This document shows positions 1-9,929 of a stretch of 64,000 nucleotides of DNA, piece after piece. The DNA comes from Orbilia blumenaviensis. Its lineage: Eukaryota; Ascomycota; Orbiliomycetes; Orbiliales; Orbiliaceae. A program made the translations under genes and the position numbers. The notes beneath the pieces were generated by a model that searched no databases, was not told where the DNA came from, and saw nothing but the letters and a program-made list of their open reading frames with translations. The first letter of the stretch is position 1. The number at the start of each line of letters is the position of its first letter. The stretch is from the NCBI GenBank assembly GCA_036872755.1, contig JAVHNS010000016.1:1116001-1180000 (forward strand). The letters are read 5' to 3'.

Positions 1-259
1 AAACACGAACGCAGGAGGCCCCCGGAAGTTTGGAACAGGCTTCAAAGAAAAGAGGGCAGCCGGAGACTAAGCAAAGCCAAGAAATGGGAGACGGCGGGTA
101 TATCTTATTCTTTGGATTGAGCCAGCGGCTGGAGATGGGACAGAGCACTCTTTCTCACGGGCGGGGGGGCTTCTTTAGTGGAGCAATTATGTATATTAGT
201 TTGCATTGCGGACACTTAAAGCAAAACAAAGGAATTGGATACAGTCACATCTTCCTGTT
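1..259. other. 3' flank of GET1
   Basis: Balanced-composition sequence downstream of the GET1 stop codon. It presumably holds the GET1 3' UTR and intergenic DNA. The open frame crossing 30-404 on the plus strand is antisense to GET1 exon 3 and resembles nothing I know, so I do not call it a gene. Confidence 0.6.
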
Positions 260-937
260 CTACATAACCCTGCTGGCGGCGGGTGTCGTTGGTTTGAGCC
301 ATGCTGAAATTAAGCCTGCCATGACGGCTGTACAGGCACTCCATATATTGACACTCACACTACCTCGGGGAGCCTGTGGGAAGCATAAGCCCCACTCCAC
401 GTAATCCGGTAACAACCCCCTCGGAAGCCAGAACACGGGCTCCTTGCGGTGCCACAACTGGATGAAAAACCCTAATGCCGAAAAGAGGATCCACCGGGCT
501 GTTGAGACGACTTGTTTGAACCGCGCGCTTTGAGTGGCCACGGTCTCCGCTAGATACCGAACCATCAGCAAGATTCAATGGATCATGGAATAAGCCGGTG
601 AAGGTTATTCGTACATAGTTTTTCCAATTCTGCCACCTTCTTGTCGTGTTCCCTTCTCAGTTTTGCCCACTTCGCGAATTCGTCCTGGCTGCTGGTGGTC
701 GCCATCTCTTTCCGAATCTTCAAAACCTCGGTTTGCTGAAGCCTGAGAGCTTGAGCATCGATTGATGCTTGAGAAGGGACGATTTGTGTATAGATCCTCC
801 AAATCTATGTTCGTCAGCAAGAGCCATACAATCATACCAATACCAGATGAGCATACCGTTGGACTTAAGCCAACAAGCAAGCTTGTCACTTGCCAGCCGA
901 CCGCAAGTAGAAATATAGTTATCAGTAAGTGAGACAT
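260..937 (-). CDS. GET1: GET1, ER membrane receptor subunit of the guided-entry-of-tail-anchored-proteins pathway (3 exons)
   Basis: Exons on the minus strand are 937-857, 804-615 and 549-260, giving 561 nt and 186 aa with a TAG stop. Intron 1 (856-805, 52 nt, phase 0) runs GTATGC to CATAG with a CTGAC branch-like site. Intron 2 (614-550, 65 nt, phase 1) runs GTACGA to TCTAG with CTGAT. Seen: a hydrophobic N-terminus (residues about 3-23), a charged coiled-coil stretch (about 42-95) holding the family hallmark SSQDEFAKWAKL at 65-76, a second hydrophobic segment near 108-123, the motif PVFWLPRG at 128-135, the family-typical PRGSVSVNIW at 151-160, and a third hydrophobic segment at about 155-174. 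Known: Get1 (WRB in animals, CHD5 domain) forms with Get2 the ER receptor that takes tail-anchored proteins from Get3; the coiled coil binds Get3. The length is slightly below the ~200 aa usual in fungi. Start chosen: the ATG at 937 puts the first membrane segment at the N-terminus. It shows no sign of decay and is the only intact gene in the window. Confidence 0.95.
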
Positions 938-1140
938 CGTAATGGCGAGAACTGCTGACCCGATGTTGCAGGCAAGAAGGCGAGTAGCCAAGAGGTAAAT
1001 GGTAAGGATAGATAGCAGGAGGACTGTGGTGTTGTGTTATAAAGCTGCAGGTACGATAAATCCTGGGCACTACTGAAGTGCTTTTTTTCCCCAAGTGGCC
1101 ACAGGGTGCCTTGATGGTTAATTAGGCAAACAATCCTGAA
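938..1140 (-). promoter_or_regulatory. GET1 5' UTR and promoter region
   Basis: The last stretch of normal composition before the AT-rich block. On the minus strand it has a TTTATAAC sequence about 100 nt upstream of the GET1 ATG and a pyrimidine-rich leader. No transcription start can be fixed from sequence. The promoter is therefore compressed into about 200-300 bp next to repeat-derived DNA. Confidence 0.45.
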
Positions 1141-2476
1141 TGAGAAACAAATTCACCCCAGTATTCTAGGCTAAAAATAATTTACACTTCTGTAATTAGA
1201 GTATATATATATATAGAATCTCAAATACTTATGTCTATTTTCAAAACAAAATTATGATATCTTAGAATTGAATTTATTGTAAAAATTTATTAAGAATTTT
1301 AGAGGGGTCATCAGCCTGAGAAAAGAATATGCAGTTGGGGGCATCTTTTTGAGATAAGCGAATTTTATTTTATTTTAAAAAACTTTCATCAGGAAAAAAA
1401 ACACAGTTCCATTGCGCTCCATCACACTAGTAGCGGGGTACGGCGCGCCATAGGAATCACCCGACGGACAAATTTCATTTCACAATATTATTGAACTTCG
1501 ATAAGCAAATAGCAAAGAGCACATGATCTTACTTATGTAATTACGTATAACATAGACATTTATAAAAATCTCCGGAGTAAGCATAACTTAGCTTTGGCTA
1601 TTATTGAATTTATTCTTTACTGTGTTATATATATGTATATTATGTACTATAAGTAACAGGTTATAAGCTTGAACAACATAAAACTGACAGTTATAAAACT
1701 ATCAACCTTTCATCGATAGCTTCAGTATTTGTTTGCGAAGTTCATACTTCGAATATGATTTTAGGTCACAAATTTAGAAGAAATAGGCAATCCTTCATCA
1801 ATTTAGCAAATTTTTATTGGGTTTTCCGAATTCTAAAGCATTATTTAAGATAACAATAATTAAAGGAAAATAAATAGCTTATAGAAAATTTAAACGATAC
1901 TATTTATAATTAAATACAAATAAAATTGTAAATTTATTTATAGAAACTTTACTAGAGATAAAAAATTTAGAAATAATAATTATATGATTTAAATAATAAA
2001 ATATTATTTCCATTATTTATTAATTAATAAAAAAATATTTATATTTGGATTGAAATTTAATTTTGTGTTTATCATTAAAAGTTATTTTCCTGTAATAAAT
2101 ATAAATTGTTGAAGTTATTTATAGTATCATGTGTAAATAACTATATATTGTAAAAAATAACTTGAATTATTAAGCGAATTAGTAAATGTTAGTAACAACT
2201 TTTTATAAAATAATTTGCTAATTAAAAAACTTGAAGACTTAAGGGAAATTTAATATTTTAATTTTAGGAAAATATATTCTAAATAATAATTGTTGGAATT
2301 GATGAAATGAAGTGTATTGAATTAAGTCTGTTCAGTAGTAATGTCCTCAAGTAAATTTTATATATAAAAATAATAAGATTTATATTGAAATGATCTAAGT
2401 ATATAAATTGAAATTAATAAATAAATAAATAAAAATCAATTAAAGAAATGTATAATATGAAATTTATATATTTTGA
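1141..2476. other. Border of the AT-rich block
   Basis: Composition falls steeply here and stays low. The one exception is a GC-richer island at 1387-1480. It begins with CATCAGGAAAA, a start shared with 7222 and 12830, and carries a GGCGCGCC site near 1442. No open frame or recognisable repeat otherwise. Confidence 0.5.
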
Positions 2477-2539
2477 ATTAGCAAGGGGGTTTAGAGTGGT
2501 TTGGTGTTGGGTCTAAACTATGTGGACTTTAAATCTAAT

Positions 2540-5500
2540 ATTCAGCAAAAACATAGAGACCTCTGGAAGCTATTATATGGAACAGTGGGAAGCCAGCAAA
2601 GTTCTCAGAAGCTAGCAAGAACTTTTAAAAGCTATTCTATAGAGTTCTGAAAGCATAATATTCTATGTTTAACACTAGTAGAAATTAAACACTACTAAAA
2701 ATAAACTTATAAAATAAATATATACATGCTAAGTGTTAGTTTGTTGATTATAATATTATGTGAATACCCTTAATATTACTTTAGTAGAATTTATATTCCT
2801 TTTTATATAATTAAGGAATTTAAATTTTAATTAAAGCTTTTATGATTAATTTGACTTTTCTTTTAAATATTTTTTTAATTTTATCTATAGATTTTTTATT
2901 TAGAAATTTAGTGATTTATAATTTTTTTATAAAAGTTATATCAAAATTATATTAAAATTAATCATATTATATAATATTAAATATTTATACATTTATAATA
3001 TATAATATAAAGTTAATTTTATATAATTTTATAAATATTAATATAGGGAATTTATATCCCCCCAACTATTGTTAATGGGTCCTTTTGTTTTTGTTGATAA
3101 ACACATAAAATTAATAATATATTATTATTTTTTATTCTTGTTTTACATTATTATTACATTTTTCAATTTCATCATTACTTTTAATTAATATTGTTTCCAT
3201 TTAATTCAATACCTCTATCTCCTCTGAATATTGGAGATTTCGCTTCTTTCAATAATCTTTTTATTTATTACCATAACTAAACCCTTTAAAAAAATTATAC
3301 TATTATAATTAGTCCAAAATCTAATAAAAAGAATAATAAAATCAACATCCATTACAACAAATTTCACAATCCTACAAAATCTTATTAATTAAAAACAACT
3401 ACTTCAATTTCAAAACTCAAATCTTATTTTTACCAAATCATTTTAAAATATTACAATTATTTTTTCTATATTTAAAACAAATATATTAAAATTAATAATA
3501 ATATGAATAATTTATTTACTTTCTAATAATTTATAATTATCAATAAAATATATAACTATAAATCTATAATATAATATAATATAATATTAATATTTATATT
3601 TAATATTAATTTAAATTTATTAAAAAGAATAACATTCAATTTTTTAAAACTTTACAAATTATAAAAACTAAATTTTAGAAATAATTTATAATTATTTAAA
3701 ACCAAAATTTAAATTTTTTAATAAATATAAAAAATATTTATAACTTTAATTAATAAATAAATTTTATAAAAGTTATAAAAATTAATTTTATTAATTATAT
3801 TTTTAATTATATAAAAAAAATATAATTTTGAATACTAAATTAAAATTAATAAAATAATTTTTAAAATTATTTATTTATTTTTTATTTATTTAAATTTAAT
3901 CATTTTTATTTAATTATATTTTATAATTTTTATGAATAACTATATTTATAAAATTAATAAATATTGATTTTTATTTTTTTATATAATTAATAATATTATT
4001 TATTATAACATTTATTATTTTATATTATTTTATTTTTCAAAAATAACTTTTAATTATTATTAAATATTTAAATAATAAAAGTTAATTTTTAATTTTAATA
4101 AATAATAATAAAATTTATATAAAAATAATTAAATATATATATATATATATTTTAGAAATATTATTTATATTTAGTATTTATAAAAAGATATTTAGATTAG
4201 ATATTTTAATATATTTATTAAAATGAAAATATTAAAAAGATTTTAGATTAAATGAAGAATAATAATTCAAATTTTTATTAAAAAGGATTTTGATATATTA
4301 TAAAATTTCTTATAATAAAAATAAATAATAAATAAAGAAGATATTAAGATTATTGTTTATATTAAAAAGTAATAGATTTTTTTTATAAAATTATTACGTA
4401 AATTATAAAATTAAAAACTATTTATATTTTAAAAATGTAAATATTTTAAAAAATAAAGGTAGTTATATTATTTTAAAAAAACATTTAGATTTATTTATTA
4501 GTGATATTTAAAAATTTATTAAATAAATAATAGGTTTTCTCAAAATACAATATAGTGAATACATCACTCTTAAAAAAAAGAAAATAAAAATTAAATTTAA
4601 ATTAATTATTTGAAAGATATTAAATTATATTTTTTTTAGAGTTTATAATTAATATAATATAGTTTTTAAAATTTAAAAAAAATTATTATTGTAAAAATTT
4701 TATATTAAATATTATATTATTATTTTTAGGATTTTTTATAGTTATATTATTTTAAAATATATTAATAATATTAAAATTATAAAAATAGTTATAGTTTTTT
4801 AATAAAAAGATTTTTATTTGTATTGGTAAATTATTAATTAAAAAAATTATATGTTTAAAATATTTATTGTAAATGAAATAAAAATGTTAAAATAATTAAT
4901 ATAATAAATTTAAAATTTTTTTAATAATTTTAAAGAAAATAAATAATTTATGATTATAATTTAATTAAAAAAATTTGTAATTAAAATTTTTATTTTATCT
5001 CTACATAAAGCTATTTCCAAAAAAAACCTACACGCAACCAAAAAAATAATTTAAAAAATAAAAAATTTAAAAAATATTAAATAATAATTATTTAAATTTA
5101 AATATATAAATACTTTTAAAAAAAATTTAAATTAATAAAATGTTATAAAATTATTTAATTTAATGAATTTATATTAATTAAAGATTTTTTATTTAAATTT
5201 TTATAAATTTATTATTATTATTATTATTTTTAATATTAAAAAAGTAGAGAATAAAAAAAAAATTTATAGAATAGTTTTTTTTATAATTGAAGTGGCTTTT
5301 TTTAAAAATATAACAATTTTTTTTCTAAAAAGGGAGGTTTAGAAAAAGAAGTAGAAAAAAAAACAAAAAAGAAGAGAATAAAAAGGAAAAAAATAAAAAA
5401 CCAATTAAAATAATTTTTTTTAAATAAGAAATAAAAAAAGATCTGAAAAAATTGAAAATGCTTATAAAAATAGAATAATGTTATAAAGTTGAAGAAAATA

Positions 5501-6035
5501 TTCATTTATATAGTTAATAATAATAATATTTTTGAAAAATTTATAAAATAAATTTTTGTTTATAATTTTTATTGAAAATATTAAAATAAAGTTATTAAAT
5601 TAAATGAGTTATATAATATTAAAATAATTCACTCAAAAGTGAAAAAGAAGTAATCTATTTAAGATAAATAGTATGTAACTATTTTATGAAATAGTGTAAA
5701 TTTTGTTAAGAATAATTTTTTCACTTTAATTTATGTATTAGGGGATTTATTAATAATGGTTAGGGGACCTATTAATCATTATCAGGGGACCCAATATAAA
5801 TTCCTTTAATATATTGATAAATAAAAATTTAATAATAACTAATTAACAATCAAATTCCTTTTATTTTTATTAAAAACTAAATTATATTGAAATTATTATT
5901 AAACTACTTCTATGTTAAATTCTATTAGCTTCTGAAAAATAAGCTGATACACTTCCAAATGACCTTCTAAATCAAAAAACTTCTCAACTTATTGGCTTCA
6001 GAAGCCTGGGAAGCCAAGACTTTTTTTTGCTGATG
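2540..6035 (+). mobile_element. CATCAGC-TIR element (copy 1), split by another transposon
   Basis: The left part (2540-3044) and right part (5807-6035) match, in order, the uninterrupted copy at 44728-45546. Shared landmarks are AGAGACCTCTGGAAGC and GGAAGCCAGCA near the start, and GAAGCCTGGGAAGCCAA plus TTTTTTTTGCTGATG at the end. The right TIR is intact; the left has decayed from CATCAGC to ATTCAGC. Without the 2.76-kb insert it would be about 0.73 kb. Non-coding, so a MITE-like non-autonomous element. Confidence 0.7.
3045..5806. mobile_element. 2.76-kb TIR transposon with 6-bp target duplication
   Basis: It interrupts the CATCAGC element. It begins AGGGAATTTATAT and ends ATATAAATTCCTT (a 13-bp TIR with one mismatch), flanked by TAATAT at 3039-3044 and 5807-5812. 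The copy at 44728-45546 shows the joined empty site with one TAATAT. GGGTCC or GGGGACC motifs recur just inside both ends (3075-3085, 5740-5795). The interior is almost pure A+T and no reading frame survives. Superfamily unknown; 6-bp duplications are not diagnostic by themselves. Confidence 0.6.
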
Positions 6036-6128
6036 TTTTATCCTAAATATTTTTGATTTGAAAGGGTTTTAAATTAAAATATATCAGAATACTACAGGAT
6101 AACCAGGCTATCACCCTGCATATAACTT

Positions 6129-6437
6129 CTCTAACCCCTTACATGGCCTTTTAACTAAAATAACTCTCACTTATATATTTAAATTACTCTTTATATAATT
6201 TATAGATTATTTTGTATAAAGTTTAATTAAAAATAGTATTATTTTAATAAAATTGATTTAATAAATTTTATTTAGTTTTATTGATTTTAATAAATTATAA
6301 ATTTAATATATTTACATATTTATATTAATTACATATTTATATTAATTAATATACTTATAAATTAATATAATTATATAATTCATATTTAGATAATAAAAGA
6401 TTTATTAATTAATTTATTTTTATTATTTAATTATTGT
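6129..6437. other. AT-rich spacer, nothing recognisable
   Basis: Between the hAT-like right end and the LTR fragment. A/T only, with short TAATTA-type runs. I see no gene or repeat boundary in it. Confidence 0.5.
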
Positions 6438-7221
6438 TGTAATGATATAAGTTCAGTGCTATATGTATATATATACCAATATATATGTATCTAATTAATG
6501 ATCAATTATATCATAATAACAACACATCATATTTTTTATTTATAAAGCAAATTTATAATAAAGATTATAAATAATATAATATTTAAATATATAATGTATA
6601 AAAATATATATTGATTTATAATATAAATTGAAATTATATTAATAAAATTGAATGGTTGATTTTTTCATTATAAAACTATTATTATAAAATATAATGTTAA
6701 TCTATATTTTTATATTTTTATGGTTTTTTTAGGAAAATGTAAGAAAACTTATAAATAGTAAAAACTTCATTAAATTTATTAAATTTTTAAGTTTTAATTT
6801 TAATGGTTTTATATTTATATATATAGTATATATATCGTAGAGTGTTAGATATAAAAAATATTTTAAAATCCTAATATAGTTGTAATGTTGTTAATACAAA
6901 TTGTATATTTATACAAATTTTATATATTATAATTAATATTGATTGTTTATATGTATATAAATTGTTATATAAATTATTATATAATTTTATATAATACTAT
7001 AAATATTAATAGTTTTATAAAATTATATAATTTTATAGTTTTTATAATTTGTGTGATATAAATTTTGTAAATATTATTTTAACTTTAAATTGTATAATTT
7101 TATAATTAGTGTAATATATTTTAAACCTTTATAATGTATATAAAAGTAAATGTTTAATTAATAACTTTTATTTTTATACGAATTTTTTTCTTCTTTTATT
7201 ATTTTATATTAATATAAATTT
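6438..7221 (-). mobile_element. LTR retrotransposon fragment (copy C): 3' LTR plus internal 3' end
   Basis: Starts with the complement of the LTR end (TGTAATGATATAAG, then CAGTGCTAT) and runs through the LTR, which lacks about 45 bp near its start. It then aligns with the internal 3' region of the full-length copy (reverse of roughly 27000-27815) and with copies D and E. It stops where CATCAGGAAAA begins at 7222. No coding frame survives. Confidence 0.75.
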
Positions 7222-7791
7222 CATCAGGAAAAAACACATCTTCTTAATACCATCAAATAGAACACTTCTTTATCAAACTTTATTATAGTTTATTAAACTT
7301 TATTAAACTCTATTAAAATCTATGATATTTTATTAGAATGAACTTATCTAATATTATAATAAAATCAATAAAAGTTTGTATTAATTTTTATTTAAAATTT
7401 AAAATTCTCTTTAATATTAGATTTATTATTAATAATAAGATTGAATTTTGTATTATTTTTATTACTATAATTTTTTTTATAAAAATAAATTTTATTCCAA
7501 AGATTAAAATTTATATAAATATTTAGAAAAAATATAAATTAATTTTATAATATATTAAATAAGTTAAATTCAGAATATTACAAATTAAAATATTATTTTA
7601 ATAAAATTATATAAATCTTATATAGTTTTTTAATATATAATTTAAATTTAATTATAAATACTAATTTAAAAATTTTATTACTAAATTTATTATTAAAAAT
7701 AAATAATAATTCTAATTTAACTATTGCTTTTTTTAATAAAATTTTATATTAATTTATATAAGATTTTTATAGAAATCCATTTTCTACTAAT
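7222..7791. other. AT-rich segment beginning CATCAGGAAAA
   Basis: It begins with the 11-bp CATCAGGAAAA motif seen also at 1387 and 12830. A TTTATTAAAC-type short tandem run lies at 7270-7320. The 62-aa open frame at 7338-7526 is I/N/K/F-rich random-looking AT sequence and I do not call it a gene. Confidence 0.4.
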
Positions 7792-8631
7792 GCCCGACTG
7801 CAGTATTGCAGGAGGGTTAGAGTTGAACCAGCGCGAGGGCGCGATCCTACCCAGATCTGCTAAAAAATGTGTTGTTTTTGGTAGAGAAAAAATTTTTTAA
7901 TTTTTGCCATATAAATTTGTATGGGATTTTTGAAGTCTTGGTATTATTTTGAAGTCTTGGTAAAAAATTATTAAGAACTTTTTAAAAAGTTGCAAAATTA
8001 AATTTAGAATTTATATTCACCATTTTTGTATTTTTGAGTTTATAATTCTAGAATTTTAATATACTTTTCTTTGATTATTTATTTAATTTTGATTAAGCAA
8101 ATAAGTGTATAATTATTATTTTTATATTTTTTTTATTTTTTTTTATTAAGTTACTTTTAGTGAAAATCAGGTTATGTAACTACTTTCGACGTCAAAACTA
8201 TATTTTTTATTCATTTTTATTTTAATTTAATTTAGTTTTGGCATGCAAAATGGTTATATGACATATAAAAAATGATGTTACAACTTTTTTAAAATTAAAT
8301 TAAATTAAAATAAAATTAAATAAAAATTAAATAAAAATAGTTTTAACATCAAAAATAGTTATATATAAAAGTTATATTAATATTATATTAATTATTATAT
8401 TAATTATTATATTAGTTATTATATTAGTTATTATATTAATTATTATATTAATTATTATATTAGTTATTATATTAATTATTATGTTAGTTATTATATTAAT
8501 TGTTATATTAATTATTATATTAATGGTTATATTAATTATTGTATTAGTTGTTATATTAATAATTATATTATATATTCATTTAAAATCAAGATGCTGCAGT
8601 CGGGTTTGAGTGCTGCGCAGCAGCCTACTAG
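7792..8631 (+). mobile_element. Helentron-like non-autonomous element, copy 1 (840 bp)
   Basis: The 5' end GCCCGACTGCAG is followed by a small hairpin and AGGAGGGTT. Then come TTGAACCAGCGCGAGG, the TGTGTTGTTTTTGG box and a decayed copy of the CCATACAAATTTGTATGG palindrome. A 12-bp tandem repeat (ATTATATTARTT) fills 8367-8575. The 3' end has CTGCAGTCGGG, inverse of the 5' end, then the hairpin TGCTGCGCAGCA and terminal CTAG. Flanks are T on both sides. No protein is encoded. Confidence 0.85.
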
Positions 8632-9271
8632 TTAAAATTAGTACAAACAATATAATTAATAAAAACATTATAACATTAAAAATCTTCAATTAAGATTATA
8701 AAAACCTAATATATTTATACTTATTAAAATTAAAAAATAAATTTCTAATTAAAAAAATATTTAGAATATTGATAAAATTCTTAAATATACATATAACATT
8801 CAATTCAAATTAAATATAAAGTACTTAGTATTAATCTTTTATTTCATTTATTATAATCCTTTTTTTTTATATATATTAAAAATTTAAATATTTTTTAAAA
8901 TTAATTTAAATTCAAGTTTTAATATTAAAAAATTATATTATATATATTCAAGTTAATTTAAATCCCTAAATTAATTATAATTTTATTAATATTGATATTA
9001 ATCTAATTAAAAAAAATTAAATATATTATTAATTTTAAAATTATTTATTTAATATTATTTAAATCTTTATTAAATTAATAATATATTCAAATAGATTTTT
9101 TTTAAATTTATTATAATTTTATTTTTTTTAATTATTAAAAATTGAGAAAGTATATTTTGAATTAATATTTTTAAAATTTATATTTTATTATTTATATATA
9201 TTTTTATATATATTATATTTTTTTTTTTAAATTATTTGATAAAAAGTTTGTTTATCTTTATTAATTAAATA
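8632..9271. other. AT-rich spacer, nothing recognisable
   Basis: Almost pure A+T between Helentron-like copy 1 and LTR copy D. No open frame or shared repeat noticed. Confidence 0.5.
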
Positions 9272-9929
9272 TGTAATTATATAAGCTCAGTGCTATACGT
9301 ATATATGTGGTATATATGTAGATCTGTATAATTGATATTTGATTGTGTGTTATGATAGCAATATATCGTACTTTTTATTTATAAAGTAATATAAATAAAC
9401 TTAGTTATAAGTTTGTTACATATATCTTTTACAGCTTATAATAGAAGTCATAAACAGTATAGTCTTCAGATATATAATTTATAAAATATACAAACTAGTT
9501 GGTTTTATAATATAAATTTAAATTATATTAATAAAACCAAATAATTGATCTTTTTATTATAAAGTTAGTATTATTATAAGATATAGTGTTAACCTGTGTT
9601 TTTAAAACTTTATAGTTTCTTTAAAAAAATGCAAAAAAATTTATATATAATAAAAGATTTTATTAAATCTATTAGATTTTTAAATCTTAATCTTAATAAT
9701 TTCATATATCGTAAAATATTAAATTATATATAAAAAAAGTATTTTAAAATTTTTATAGTTAATAATATTGTTAGCATATATATTTATATATACAGATTTT
9801 ATATATTATAATTAATATTTATTATTTATATACTTATTATAAAATTTATATATATATAGATTAATATATAATTTTATATAATTTATGTTATAGATATTAA
9901 TAATTATATTTATAAAATTATGTGATTTT

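Larger units (their letters stand above)
2477..6128. mobile_element. hAT-like element interrupted by a nested TIR element
   Basis: The left end near 2484 (AAGGGGGTTTAGAGTGG) and the complement of the right end near 6128 (AAGGGGTTAGAG) form a short inverted repeat. The first ~60 bp also align with the start of the hAT-like element at 9930: both have GGTTTRGTRTTG followed by TCYAAACY and TGGACT. It is split at 2540-6035 by a CATCAGC-type element. I could not find a convincing 8-bp duplication, so both exact ends and the superfamily are tentative. No transposase frame survives. Confidence 0.4.

Noticed and set aside
605..991. Single 128-aa minus-strand frame with membrane-like N-terminus
   Set aside because: It reads through GET1 intron 1 and out of frame in exon 2. 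Splicing at 856-805 and 614-550 gives the correct protein, and the frame's apparent start at 991 is TTG.
7800..7850. tRNA or SINE B-box in the head (complement GGTTCAACTTTAACCC)
   Set aside because: It resembles a Pol III B box loosely, but there is no A box at the right spacing, no cloverleaf, no 3' A-rich tail, and the ends are of the Helentron type.
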